Origin: Synechococcus sp. HK01-R
Lineage (GTDB): Bacteria > Cyanobacteriota > Cyanobacteriia > PCC-6307 > Cyanobiaceae
Direction of reading: 5' to 3'
Length of the DNA stretch: 64,000 nucleotides
Assembly (NCBI RefSeq): GCF_014217855.1
Contig: NZ_CP059059.1
Coordinates: 1,364,001-1,428,000, forward strand
A program made the translations under genes and the position numbers. Positions within the stretch are counted from its first letter, which is position 1, and each line of letters begins with the position of its first letter. Under the pieces are notes generated by a model. The model saw only the letters and a program-made list of their open reading frames with translations. It ran no database searches and had not been told where the DNA came from. Of the stretch, positions 1 to 9,023 are shown one piece after another.

Positions 1-2
1 GG

Positions 3-3000
3 GTGCAGGGTCTGACTGGCCGTGAGTGGGAGCAGTTCAGCAGGCAGGACATCCTCGATGGGATGGAGACATTGCGGCAGGACGGTTTGACCGTGATGCC
101 GACACGGTTGCAGCCCAATCAGAACCTGCTCGGCATTGAGGACATTGCTGTTGACCCTGCACGGTTCCAGTTCAAGGGCAACACCGATGAACAAGGCCGT
201 CAGCGCGGCAACTCGTTGGAGGGTGTGGATCGTTGGAATCCTGACGCCGAGGGTGAAATCCAGGTTTGGCAAGACCCAATGGATGGCCGCACCTATGTGG
301 TGAATGGTCATAACCGTGTAGCGAAAGCACGGGAGCTAGGTATCCCGACGCTGCCCGCCAAGGAGCTGTTGGCGACCACCGCTGAGCAGGCCCGTACACA
401 GGGCGCAATCAGCAACATCAGCAGTGGCGGTGGCACCGTCTTTGATGCAGCCAAGTTCCTGCGGGATTCAGGTGTTACAGATCCGGCTCGTTTGAGCCAA
501 ATGGGGATCCCCCTCGATTCCGGGTTTGGCACTCAGGGCCTGGCGCTGAGCAAACTGCCGGACAGCCTGTTCCAGTCGGCCATCAATGGGGAACTACCGC
601 TAGGTCGGGCGCTGGCGCTGGGTGGCAGTGAGCTGGACCCGGCAGACATGATCCGGGTTGCTGGTCTAGGCGCTCAGAAGGAAATCAGCGAGCGTGGTTT
701 CGCTGAGCTGGTGGAGATGGCTTCCTCTGCACCGAAGGTTGCTGATAGCGCCCAGGGCGGAATCCCTGGCCTTGATGAATGGTTGAAAGGTTCAAGTGTT
801 CTGGAGAAGGCTGAGCTGGCAGCAAAGATCAGAGCAGAGCTGAATAGCGAAAAGAATCTGATGAGCAAAGTCGGCAAGAACAAGACAGCTCAGAAGCTCG
901 CTGAGAAGGGTGGAACTGAAGTCAACCAGGGGCAAGTTCTTACAGCTGCTGATACAGCCAGAAGCATTCTGGCTGAGTTCGACCGCACGAAATACCTAAC
1001 CGGTACGCCGATCAGTGAACTGCTGAATCAGGGCGCCATGGAGATTGCCAATGGCGCCAAGGCTGCGGTGATTGCCAAGCGGATCCTGCAGCAGCTGGAG
1101 AAGGCCGCGTTGGATTCCGGCATGGCTGGCGCTGATGTCGCTAGCCAAGCTGCTGCTGCTGCGGCCCCTGGTCGTGGCGCTCAGGCGTCGCCAGCAACTG
1201 GAGCGGACCCTGCAAGGCTTGAGGCCAGATGGGCGCAGCTGTCGCCTGAGCAGCGTGCTGCCAAGGCAGCAGAAGCGAAGGCGTTGTTGCTGACGCCAAA
1301 GAAGCTGCAGAACCGGCAGGCATTTGAGGCCGACTACAAGGCGAATGAGGCCCAGGTGCAGCAGTACCTGGACGAAATGCCTGGCTCCAACTCAGGCAAG
1401 GAGCTGACAGAGGAGGAGTTCCTGGCGAAGTACGGCGCGGATGAAACGCAGCATCCACAGCTGAAGCACAAGGGAAGTGCAACACCGAAGCAACTGAAGG
1501 AGCTTGAGGCTCACCGCTGGGCGGAGCAGTACCTGGCTTGGTACGAACGTCAGCCGTTGTCGCCTGCTGATCGGGATGCCGTGAAGGCTGAGATCCTTGG
1601 CCAGGCGATTGCCAATGGTGAGGTCAGGCCCAGCGCCACACCAATCCCACCATCACCGGATCAGCCGTCTGTTCGTCTGACGGAGGGCTTGCGTGATCTG
1701 GAGCAGCAGCTGCGAGAGCAGGGAAACATTGCGCCTGGCACACCAGCTGCTCAGTTGTTGGTGGATGAGGTGCGACTGGCAGAGACGTATCAACAGCGTG
1801 ATGCAGTCATCGCCCAGGAAACGGCTCGTGCTCAACGCGAAGCGATGGGATACACCGACCTGACCTTTGAGGAGAAGAAAGCTCAGGCGGGGATTGCTGA
1901 GGGGTGGGAGCTGCCACCTGCTCGTCAGCCAGGTGAGCTGACGACACAGGACGCCACCACGTTGGATCAACGTGCGGCATTGGCCAAGCAACAGCGGGAA
2001 GCAGCGGAAGCAGCTGGTGATGCTGAAGGTGCTGCGGCATGGCGTGAGGAGGAACGCCGCCTGGAGCGCAGCCGTATCGCCAATGCGCAGGGTGCGATGG
2101 ATGCCAGCCAGCAGGGGTTGTTTGCCCCTGGTGCGTATGACGCCGATGCACCGCTGTTGAATCAGGGCGGGGTCATCAACCCCGAGGTGCTGCCACTCGA
2201 GGGTCGAGTGACACCGATTGGGGCCGGGGCGTTGCCTCCTACGTCAGCCTTTACTCTCCCTGCTGACCTGTCGGGCGCAAAGCCTCGTTATGGCTACCGG
2301 GATCTGAACCTGGAGGTTGGATTTGGCAATGACTTCGACCTGGCGGCGTACATCTTGGCTGGTGATGCCAAAGGGCAGTCCAGGCGTGCTGGGCAGTTCC
2401 GTGCGGCGCTGGAGGCTGCTGGGTACGACCTGAAGGAAGTGATCGCCCATGGCCAGCAGGTGAAGGCTGCGCTGAAAGATGCAGCCCGGAACTGGAAACC
2501 CGATCCAGCCAACCCTTCCGTTCAAGCGATCACGCTGGATGCCCAGCCATTTGCTGGTGCTCCACGCCCTGCGGTGACGGTGCAGATGCAGCCGGTGATG
2601 CCTGCTGCGCCGCTTGAGATCCCTGCTGGTGCCAGCCGGAAGATCACAATCAAGACCAGCGAAGGCCGTATTCGGGGTGCTGCTGAAGCTCTCTACAGCT
2701 GGGCAAACAGCGGCATCCCTGGCGAGGGGCAGGCGATCAAAAGCATTGATCAGGCCCTGGAGCTGGTCAGAGCAAAGGGGGCAATCCTCGATCCAGACAA
2801 GATCCCTGGCTTGGACATGGACGCGGCACGCAACAACAAGACCATGGGTCGCACCACCCCTGAGGTGACTGCTGCGTACAAGCAGTTCTACGGCCTTGAG
2901 CAGCCTGCAGCGGCACCGCTGACGCGGGTGAAGGTCTCTGCCACACCCAAGGTGGCAGACATCTTTGAGTCGCTCTCTGACGCCCTTCTGGAGTCCGATA

Positions 3001-3182
3001 GGCGGACCTTCAAGAAGGTTGATCGTCTGCAGGGTTTAACCCAACGGGCGATCAAAGAGCTGGATGCAGGTGATCCAACCATTGCCCTGCAGGAAGCAGC
3101 AGCACTCGGTGAAACCCGACTGGCTGAACTGCAAGGTCAGATCGAATCCATCAAACAACGCGCTGCTCAGGAGGGCTGCTGA
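3..3182 (+). CDS. Phage large polyvalent protein with ddrB/ParB-like N-terminal domain (probably 5'-truncated by window edge)
   Basis: About 1059 residues are visible and the frame is open at the left edge, so the GTG at 3 may be internal. Residues ~45-150 have the layout of the ParB-like domain found in giant phage and plasmid polyvalent proteins: VDPARFQFK, a glycine-rich stretch, then a block ending VVNGHNRVAKARELG. The rest is a long Ala/Gln/Glu-rich helical region with low-complexity coiled-coil stretches, as expected for a multi-domain protein carried in a virion or delivered with DNA. It ends 2 bases before the next giant gene, so the two are probably co-transcribed late genes. The family call is by motif layout; the role of the remainder is unknown. 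Confidence 0.7.
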   Translation: MQGLTGREWEQFSRQDILDGMETLRQDGLTVMPTRLQPNQNLLGIEDIAVDPARFQFKGNTDEQGRQRGNSLEGVDRWNPDAEGEIQVWQDPMDGRTYVVNGHNRVAKARELGIPTLPAKELLATTAEQARTQGAISNISSGGGTVFDAAKFLRDSGVTDPARLSQMGIPLDSGFGTQGLALSKLPDSLFQSAINGELPLGRALALGGSELDPADMIRVAGLGAQKEISERGFAELVEMASSAPKVADSAQGGIPGLDEWLKGSSVLEKAELAAKIRAELNSEKNLMSKVGKNKTAQKLAEKGGTEVNQGQVLTAADTARSILAEFDRTKYLTGTPISELLNQGAMEIANGAKAAVIAKRILQQLEKAALDSGMAGADVASQAAAAAAPGRGAQASPATGADPARLEARWAQLSPEQRAAKAAEAKALLLTPKKLQNRQAFEADYKANEAQVQQYLDEMPGSNSGKELTEEEFLAKYGADETQHPQLKHKGSATPKQLKELEAHRWAEQYLAWYERQPLSPADRDAVKAEILGQAIANGEVRPSATPIPPSPDQPSVRLTEGLRDLEQQLREQGNIAPGTPAAQLLVDEVRLAETYQQRDAVIAQETARAQREAMGYTDLTFEEKKAQAGIAEGWELPPARQPGELTTQDATTLDQRAALAKQQREAAEAAGDAEGAAAWREEERRLERSRIANAQGAMDASQQGLFAPGAYDADAPLLNQGGVINPEVLPLEGRVTPIGAGALPPTSAFTLPADLSGAKPRYGYRDLNLEVGFGNDFDLAAYILAGDAKGQSRRAGQFRAALEAAGYDLKEVIAHGQQVKAALKDAARNWKPDPANPSVQAITLDAQPFAGAPRPAVTVQMQPVMPAAPLEIPAGASRKITIKTSEGRIRGAAEALYSWANSGIPGEGQAIKSIDQALELVRAKGAILDPDKIPGLDMDAARNNKTMGRTTPEVTAAYKQFYGLEQPAAAPLTRVKVSATPKVADIFESLSDALLESDRRTFKKVDRLQGLTQRAIKELDAGDPTIALQEAAALGETRLAELQGQIESIKQRAAQEGC

Positions 3183-3184
3183 TC

Positions 3185-6100
3185 ATGTCCCAATGCGATG
3201 ACGCCTTCCAGGAAATCCAACGCCTGGAACAAGAACGCCGGAAGATCGAGGACCAGCTGATCCGCGCCAGGGAGGCGTTAGATCCTGAGCAACGCATTGA
3301 TCCAGCACGGGTCTTTGTCTTCCAAGACAAGGCCACTGGCGCCTCAGTCGAGGTGCAGTTTGACCAGATCTGGGATGCGTTGCGGCGTACCGATAGCCCT
3401 GCCATGCAGGCATGGGCTGATCGGGCATTAGGTGCTCGTGAACGCCCTGTCGGTTCGGAGGGCCAGTTCCAGAACCTGAAGCAACTGGTGGACCGCATCG
3501 GCATTGAAGATGCCAACCAGATGGCCCGACTGGTGCAGACCATTACGGGCAGCTGGGAGGAGATGAATCCCAAGGATTGGAACGCCGTTACTGCCATCAA
3601 CAACAAGGAGACCTTTGCTCAGCGGTTGGCCGATAGCTTTGCTGAGGCAAACATCCGGCTGGATACGGACAAGATCAGCCGTGGTGTTGCTGAGAATGTC
3701 GCACCATTCCTGACGATCCTGAACCGTCAGACCAAGCTGCAAGTCTTCTCTGATGTCACTCGGAAGACATTGATTGAAAAGGTTCGTGCGATTCGTGAAC
3801 ACATTGAACAGACGGGAACTCCAGCGACACAGGAGTTGAAGTGGGCATTGGTTGATGCAGGTGCCAAGGCGATCTTTGCTCAGCGTTCTGCTGCACTCTC
3901 CCGTCGTGTATCAGGCCAGCTGCTGCAACAACTGCAGAACAACAGCATGGTGGCGCCTGCGATTGCAGGTCGGTTGTTCAGGGAGGAGCTGGAACGTGAG
4001 GCCGGGAAGCTGTTTGTCCCGACTGCTGGTGATCTGATTGGCGAGAACACCGTGCTGGGCAAGGTGGCAGAAGCCTCTGCTCGTGGTGTGGATGGCGTGG
4101 AAGACCTGAAACAGCTTGAGATCACACTTGAAGCTGAAGGCGCTGATCCATTTGCGCCCAGTCTGGATGATGACTTTGCTTACAACTGGCGTCGTCAGGC
4201 AAGGGCTTACTACAAGGATTCTCAGCTGTTTAACCTCAACACTCAACTGCTGAATAACTACCTCGCCAATAAGCTGGTGTTTGTTGCTGAGGGTTTTCGC
4301 AAGGCGTTTGAGAATGGCGTCAAGTTGCGCCCTTTCGGTACATCTTTTCTGCGTGGCATCTTCGATTTAGACAACACGATCAAGGGTGCTCGCATTGCGG
4401 CTGAAGCTGGCTTCATCGCCCAGGACGTGATTCGTCAGAGCTGGAAGGACAGCTTCCGCGATGCCTTCATCGAGGGCCGTACACCCTTTGCTGGCAACCC
4501 GGACCAGCTAGGTACGCAGGGTGCCATCCCGATTGATCAGCAGTACGAGATTGCGTATCGGGTGCTGTATGGCGATGAAGGTCGCCCAACGATGAAAGAC
4601 GCCGATGGGAACGATGTGCCCATCGAGATGCCAAGCAAGGTCCAGAAGCTCCGTGCTGCCATCACGCAGGGCCTGGACCCTGACGCCCGCTACTGGCCGA
4701 TGGACATGCGGGATAAGGCGTTCGTCGGGCTAAAGCTGCTTGGAAATCACCTGATCGAGAAGCAGACCGGCATGAAGTTGCCTGTCACTTCAGCTCTGCA
4801 GATGATGGCAGCTGTCGATCATCGCGCTGGTCTCAAGACCTTCATGACCGCAAGGGCCAATGAGCTGCTGCTGCGGTCTGCCAATGAAATGCCGTTGCTC
4901 AGCTGGGCAGAACGCAAGGCATGGGTCAGGGAACAGTTGGAAGATCAGCTGTATCAAGCCACCCCGACTGCACAGAACATCAAGGACTTCAGGAGGCAAC
5001 ACGACCTGAGCCCGGAGGAGTTTAGTGATGAGGACATTGCTTCTGCATTGGCTTACCAGGCAGAAATCGGCAAGCCGGTGTTGGCATCACCAGAGCAGCA
5101 GGAAGCATTTGCGTTATCGCAATACGCCCGGATGCAACAGAAGCCTGATGGCTGGCTGGGCAAGTTAGATCAAGGAATCATGGGCGCTCGTGAAGATCGC
5201 TATGTCGATTCCTTCTTCCCCTACTGGCGTTCACCGATGGGTCAGGCGTTGTGGGACATGAAGCAGGCCAGGCCGCCCATCATCGAAACGGCCAAGGTCA
5301 TCTTTGGCAAGAACCCCACCACCGAACAGATCGCCAAGGTGACAGGTTCTTGGTACACATGGCTGGGGATGCTCTCCATGTGGGGTGTGTTGGAGTCCCA
5401 GGGGCTTGTGGAAGGCAACGGCCCAACGGACCCCAAGGAGCGTGCTGAATGGCTGGCTGCTGGCCATAAACCCAACAGTGTTTTTGGCATCCCGTACAAC
5501 CTTGGCGGTCTGCCAATCCTCAATACGTTGTTCCTCTACAGCGATCTATGGAACACGTTTGTCAGCGGGGAGTACAGCCACTACGACCGCAAGAACGCCT
5601 TCATGGGTCTAGCCCAGGTGGCGATTGGTCAGCTGATGCGTCAGACCGGCTGGCGGCAGTTCCAGATGCTGGGTGACACGTTGATGTCGCAAAGCGAGGG
5701 GCAGTGGGCGCGGTTCATGGGTTTCCTGGTGAACGGACAGGTGAATCCCGCGTCTGGTGTTACACGCCAGGTGGAACGTCTTACTGGACTGACCAACCAG
5801 GATCTGATGCAACCTCGTGCTCTCACGCTGGAGGACCGCTACTGGCAGGACCAGATCGGTGATGACGACCCGCTCAAGAAGCTGGAAGAGAACCTCCGCA
5901 ACTTTGCTTACTACTCCGTGCCATCGGTGTCGTTCCTGATGGGGCAGCCTCTCAAGGAGGAGGACTACATGGGTCGCAAGGTCCAGCGGCCTGAGGGGAT
6001 CTTCAAGGGTGAATGGCCGCTTGGCTTCCCAGCCCATTGGGATAACCGGGTGTACGCCACGTTGGATCGGTTGAACCTGTTGCAACCACCTGCACCGCTG

Positions 6101-6646
6101 ATGAGCGGGAGGCTGGGTGGGGTGTTGATGGATGAACCGTTGGAGAAGGAGTTCAACCACTACACCGGCAACACCAAGGGCGGAGTGATCAGCGACCACC
6201 CGTTGTTCAGCCGTCGTCTCAGCGTGCGCTTGTCAGCCGTGGAGGGTGAGCTAGATCGCGGGGAGGGGCGTCGGTATGAGGTGAAGACCACCGTGCCGGT
6301 TGACCTGCAACCGCTGCTGGATCGTCTGACGAAAGGCAAGACGCTGTATGAGGCGCTCAATGGTCTCTTCACCTCAGCAAGCTGGAAGCAATGGGAGGCC
6401 GATCCAAGGTTCAGCACTAATCCCAAGCTGAATGACCGTCCACGATCACAGCAGCTGGAGCTACCAGGGCCCAGGGCTGTCAAGATCTTGCACGACTACT
6501 ACGCCCAGCTGGCGACTGAAAAGGTGGAGCTGAGCCAATCGCCTGGTGCAGCGCAGTGGCGTCAGGAACGTGATGCCCGCAATGCGCTCACCACACCTGA
6601 TCAGGTGGAGCGTGATGCGACTGAACTTGAGCGGATGGTTCGTTGA
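3185..6646 (+). CDS. Giant phage internal-virion/polyvalent protein
   Basis: 1153 residues with no signal peptide, starting at an ATG 2 bases after the upstream giant gene. At about residues 675-690 it has FFPYWRSPMGQALW, which resembles the F-x-P-[FY]-x-R-[TS]-P signature of very large internal virion or ejection proteins of podovirus-like phages and prophages. Hydrophobic, Trp-rich stretches follow (about 715-800), including GSWYTWLGMLSMWGV and NLGGLPILNTLFLYSD, which could insert in a membrane during DNA delivery. The C-terminal 200 residues are charged. I infer a structural or injection protein of a prophage; no enzyme motif is evident. A structure prediction against T7 gp15/gp16-type proteins would test this. 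Confidence 0.65.
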   Translation: MSQCDDAFQEIQRLEQERRKIEDQLIRAREALDPEQRIDPARVFVFQDKATGASVEVQFDQIWDALRRTDSPAMQAWADRALGARERPVGSEGQFQNLKQLVDRIGIEDANQMARLVQTITGSWEEMNPKDWNAVTAINNKETFAQRLADSFAEANIRLDTDKISRGVAENVAPFLTILNRQTKLQVFSDVTRKTLIEKVRAIREHIEQTGTPATQELKWALVDAGAKAIFAQRSAALSRRVSGQLLQQLQNNSMVAPAIAGRLFREELEREAGKLFVPTAGDLIGENTVLGKVAEASARGVDGVEDLKQLEITLEAEGADPFAPSLDDDFAYNWRRQARAYYKDSQLFNLNTQLLNNYLANKLVFVAEGFRKAFENGVKLRPFGTSFLRGIFDLDNTIKGARIAAEAGFIAQDVIRQSWKDSFRDAFIEGRTPFAGNPDQLGTQGAIPIDQQYEIAYRVLYGDEGRPTMKDADGNDVPIEMPSKVQKLRAAITQGLDPDARYWPMDMRDKAFVGLKLLGNHLIEKQTGMKLPVTSALQMMAAVDHRAGLKTFMTARANELLLRSANEMPLLSWAERKAWVREQLEDQLYQATPTAQNIKDFRRQHDLSPEEFSDEDIASALAYQAEIGKPVLASPEQQEAFALSQYARMQQKPDGWLGKLDQGIMGAREDRYVDSFFPYWRSPMGQALWDMKQARPPIIETAKVIFGKNPTTEQIAKVTGSWYTWLGMLSMWGVLESQGLVEGNGPTDPKERAEWLAAGHKPNSVFGIPYNLGGLPILNTLFLYSDLWNTFVSGEYSHYDRKNAFMGLAQVAIGQLMRQTGWRQFQMLGDTLMSQSEGQWARFMGFLVNGQVNPASGVTRQVERLTGLTNQDLMQPRALTLEDRYWQDQIGDDDPLKKLEENLRNFAYYSVPSVSFLMGQPLKEEDYMGRKVQRPEGIFKGEWPLGFPAHWDNRVYATLDRLNLLQPPAPLMSGRLGGVLMDEPLEKEFNHYTGNTKGGVISDHPLFSRRLSVRLSAVEGELDRGEGRRYEVKTTVPVDLQPLLDRLTKGKTLYEALNGLFTSASWKQWEADPRFSTNPKLNDRPRSQQLELPGPRAVKILHDYYAQLATEKVELSQSPGAAQWRQERDARNALTTPDQVERDATELERMVR

Positions 6647-6661
6647 GACGCAGCAATCGGT

Positions 6662-7141
6662 TCAACGTCTTTGCCAGCGCTCGCGGGCAACGCGGGCCAT
6701 GTATTCCGACCGAAGCCCCCAGGAGCAATTCAGGGGTGTGAAGTCACCATCAAGGTCGTCGCGGGTCAAGCAGTGTTTATCGGTGGGCCGATCGCCCATA
6801 TCGGCGTAGAAGTTGCGGAAGTCGGTCCACTCGTCGCAGACGGAGATCCGGTCTCCGAGATAGCCGGGGCAGGAGGGGCGACGGACACGGGCCAGCATCT
6901 GCGTCCAGGCTCGATGCTCTGGGCCGTAAATCATCCCGTGACGGTAGTGAGCAGCTGCGGCCCAATCCTTCCGGTAACAGCCACAGGAGGTGGACCGCCC
7001 CTGGATCAAGTTGGTTGCCAGCACTGAGACCTCAGTGCCGCAGTCGCAGCGACAGCTCCAGAAGTGGTGGCTGCATTGCTTCTCGCCGGTGGGGCGTAGC
7101 GCAACCAGTCGGCCAAAGCGCTGGTCAGTTAAATCTTTCAT
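6662..7141 (-). CDS. Phage zinc-ribbon/HNH-endonuclease-like protein
   Basis: 159 residues. The N-terminus MKDLTDQRFGRLVAL followed by W-x-C-x-C-D-C-G and TSCGCYRKD is the four-cysteine front part of a common phage protein often annotated as HNH or homing endonuclease. The second half (HRAWTQMLARV, ISVCDEWTDFRNFYADMG, LTRDDLDGDFTPLNCSW) matches the back half of that family, where the usual 'D(R)IDNDGNY-P-NCRWAT' is degenerate. The start ATG overlaps the stop of the upstream 54-aa ORF (ATGA). It is the last gene of the leftward phage module and ends 16 bp from the stop of the convergent giant gene. Nuclease activity is uncertain because no clear HNH histidine pair is visible. Confidence 0.7.
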   Translation of the reverse strand: MKDLTDQRFGRLVALRPTGEKQCSHHFWSCRCDCGTEVSVLATNLIQGRSTSCGCYRKDWAAAAHYRHGMIYGPEHRAWTQMLARVRRPSCPGYLGDRISVCDEWTDFRNFYADMGDRPTDKHCLTRDDLDGDFTPLNCSWGLRSEYMARVARERWQRR

Positions 7142-7302
7142 TTGGGCTGGACCTCGGCTGGCTTGCGCTTGGACACGGGCTTCAGTTCGTCATCCCGGAG
7201 CTGGAGATTGCGGGCTTGGCAGGCCGCGGCAATCGCTTCCTCGCTAGGGCAGGACTCCGCCAGGTTGAGGGCCTGCCGGATTGCAGTGTCGATGAAGGGC
7301 AT
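7138..7302 (-). CDS. Small phage protein, 54 aa
   Basis: Small ORF beginning MPFIDTAIRQALNLAESC and ending in a Lys/Pro-rich tail. Its stop overlaps the ATG of the zinc/HNH-like gene by one base pattern (ATGA), and its start lies 3 bases after the nuclease stop. This positional coupling on both sides is the main evidence that it is translated. The short helical N-terminus with a basic tail suggests a small DNA- or protein-binding factor, but no family is recognised. Confidence 0.6.
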   Translation of the reverse strand: MPFIDTAIRQALNLAESCPSEEAIAAACQARNLQLRDDELKPVSKRKPAEVQPK

Positions 7303-7305
7303 GAT

Positions 7306-8070
7306 TCAGAGGGGTGGAGCTTCGTTCTTTCTATTGAAGCGAGCCTGTTCTTCCGCGACGGCATCGCCATGTTCGGCATACCAGTTTTCAAGGATCTCCA
7401 GCCATTTCTCTTGGTAGCTGCGAAGCTCGAGGCCTTCAGTCGAGACAACGGTGACAGGCCTCCCTGGCTCGGGATGGGCAAATAGCAGGCTGCAGCGTTT
7501 GACCGGACTGGGGAGCTGGTCGCCATACAGCTCATTGATCGCCAGGGAGTAGGCGGCCAGTTGTGTTCTCTGCTTATCGCAGAACTTGGAGTGAACTTTT
7601 TTGTTCTCTCGCTTGGTCTTGTAGTCAATGATCACGACATCACCGTTGTCAGTCATCATCAATCCATCGCAGCTTCCGGCATAACCCAGACCTGCAATCT
7701 TGGTGTGAACCGGAATCTCCACGGCGAGGGTTTTCTTCGCCTTGGAGACAAGCTCCTGGAGCGGGTTGATCCAGGGCAGGTGATCAGCCAGCGGCTCATG
7801 AGGCTTGCCCTGAAGCCATTGCTCCATTGCGTAATGAACAGCAGTACCGCGTTCTGCTGATTCGCGGGCGACAGCGTCATGGTCAACATCTGGCTCTGCT
7901 TCGATCCATTTGGATTTATCGAATGGGAACTTCCATCCCAAGATCGAGGTGACATTGGGAGCGATAACTCCCTGGCTCTCGTAAAGGCCGAAGTCCCGGC
8001 CCCTAGGAAACCAGCGTTCGCTGATGGTGATTGGCTGGATCGGGGAATAGATAGGAGGCTTCAATTTCAC
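7306..8070 (-). CDS. PD-(D/E)XK nuclease family protein (phage RecB/Cas4-like exonuclease)
   Basis: 254 residues, GTG start overlapping the upstream stop (GTGA). The PD-(D/E)XK core can be followed in order: E-x-RGTAVHYAMEQWL (about 72-86), GYAGSCDGLMM with its acidic residue (about 129-139), VVIIDYKTKRE giving the D-x-K pair (about 144-154) and QRTQLAAYSLAI (about 167-178). This layout is typical of phage recombination exonucleases related to RecB and Cas4. In the context of the SF1 helicase in the same leftward module, it probably processes DNA ends during phage replication or recombination. Length and motif spacing look intact. Confidence 0.8.
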   Translation of the reverse strand: MKLKPPIYSPIQPITISERWFPRGRDFGLYESQGVIAPNVTSILGWKFPFDKSKWIEAEPDVDHDAVARESAERGTAVHYAMEQWLQGKPHEPLADHLPWINPLQELVSKAKKTLAVEIPVHTKIAGLGYAGSCDGLMMTDNGDVVIIDYKTKRENKKVHSKFCDKQRTQLAAYSLAINELYGDQLPSPVKRCSLLFAHPEPGRPVTVVSTEGLELRSYQEKWLEILENWYAEHGDAVAEEQARFNRKNEAPPL

Positions 8071-8291
8071 TGCTCTACCTCCTGCTTCAGTTGATCGGAG
8101 AGCTGATCCACCAAGGCCTCTTGATCTCGAACCTGGGCCTGCAGGCGGTCGAGCACCGCCATGGCGTTGACCAGCTCAAACAGGCGCGGAGCGGCGGCTC
8201 CAAGCTCGGGGTATTCGGCAACAGCTTCAAGAGGCGACTTTTCGGTGGCGGTTGCGATGGCGCTTGTCAGACAAAAACTTGATGCGGTCAT
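8067..8291 (-). CDS. Small coiled-coil phage protein
   Basis: The ORF can begin at a TTG at 8318, but the ATG at 8291 (MTASSFCLTSAIA...) gives 74 residues. The C-terminal half (AMAVLDRLQAQVRDQEALVDQLSDQLKQ) is a clear heptad-like coiled coil. Its stop overlaps the GTG start of the nuclease, suggesting translational coupling. No family is recognised; a structural or accessory role is only inferred. Confidence 0.55.
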   Translation of the reverse strand: MTASSFCLTSAIATATEKSPLEAVAEYPELGAAAPRLFELVNAMAVLDRLQAQVRDQEALVDQLSDQLKQEVEQ

Positions 8292-8364
8292 GGTCAAAGC
8301 GTTGGTCAAAAGGAGCAAAGCAGGCGGGGCAATTGGCCGTCAAGGCTTACACCCCCGCAAGGAA

Positions 8365-8565
8365 TTACGGGGCTGGAGAGTAAAACGACGGCGGCGATGT
8401 TTCGGGTTCAGAGAATGGCGCAGGTGCTCTGTATTCGTCCTGGCGAATCAGCACCCCATTGACTTCCTGCAGGTTGGTGTCGCCAACATTGCAGCCGCCG
8501 GGTGACGATGGCGTGGCGCCATAGGTGCCACACTCCACCCAGGCCAAAAGAAAAAGTTCAATCAC
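8365..8565 (-). CDS. Possible small phage ORF, 66 aa
   Basis: GTG-started ORF (MIELFLLAWVECGTYGATPS...) rich in Pro and Ser at its end. It sits in the leftward phage module between the 133-aa gene and the coiled-coil gene, with gaps on both sides and no obvious Shine-Dalgarno sequence. It fills a hole in an otherwise packed gene train, which is the only support for it. Confidence 0.3.
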   Translation of the reverse strand: MIELFLLAWVECGTYGATPSSPGGCNVGDTNLQEVNGVLIRQDEYRAPAPFSEPETSPPSFYSPAP

Positions 8566-8621
8566 GATTAGTCGGTTTCAGTGTTGTTTCTTTGCCGGCG
8601 CTTTCGGTCAAGCGGCCTCCT

Positions 8622-9023
8622 TCAATCGGCCTCCCCTGCAAGCGGTCGGTTGGCCCAGCGTTCCCACAGTCGGTAGATCTGCTCGGCCCAAGCCAGCAGT
8701 CCATCCGGGTCGCCTGGGTATTCGGGGATGCTGCCGGGTTCGCCCTCGACGCAATCGCCAGGGCTGTCGTGGACGACAACCTCAGCCCTCAGGAACAACC
8801 CGTGAGGAGAGAAGTGCACCAACAGGAACCACGGCCTATCTGGCCAGATCGCCAGCGTCTCTGCTGCACAAGGTCGCAAGGTTGGCCGCGCACCGTCGGC
8901 TTCCCCATCTGAGAGCAGATACCAGCAGGGCGTATGTACATCGGCCCAACTGCGTTGCCAGCCGCGCTGCACAAGCTGACTGGTGATGCGCTGGAGCGTG
9001 TTTTGCTCAGGCGACGCCATCAT
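8622..9023 (-). CDS. Hypothetical phage protein, 133 aa
   Basis: A longer frame is open upstream, but the ATG at 9023 (MMASPEQNTLQRITSQ) overlaps the stop of the J-domain gene, which fixes the start. The protein has a compact mix of aromatic residues (WADVHTPCWYLLSDG, RPWFLLVHFSPHGLFLRAEVVVHD) compatible with a small alpha/beta domain, and it ends LLAWAEQIYRLWERWANRPL. No known family is recognised. Confidence 0.65.
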   Translation of the reverse strand: MMASPEQNTLQRITSQLVQRGWQRSWADVHTPCWYLLSDGEADGARPTLRPCAAETLAIWPDRPWFLLVHFSPHGLFLRAEVVVHDSPGDCVEGEPGSIPEYPGDPDGLLAWAEQIYRLWERWANRPLAGEAD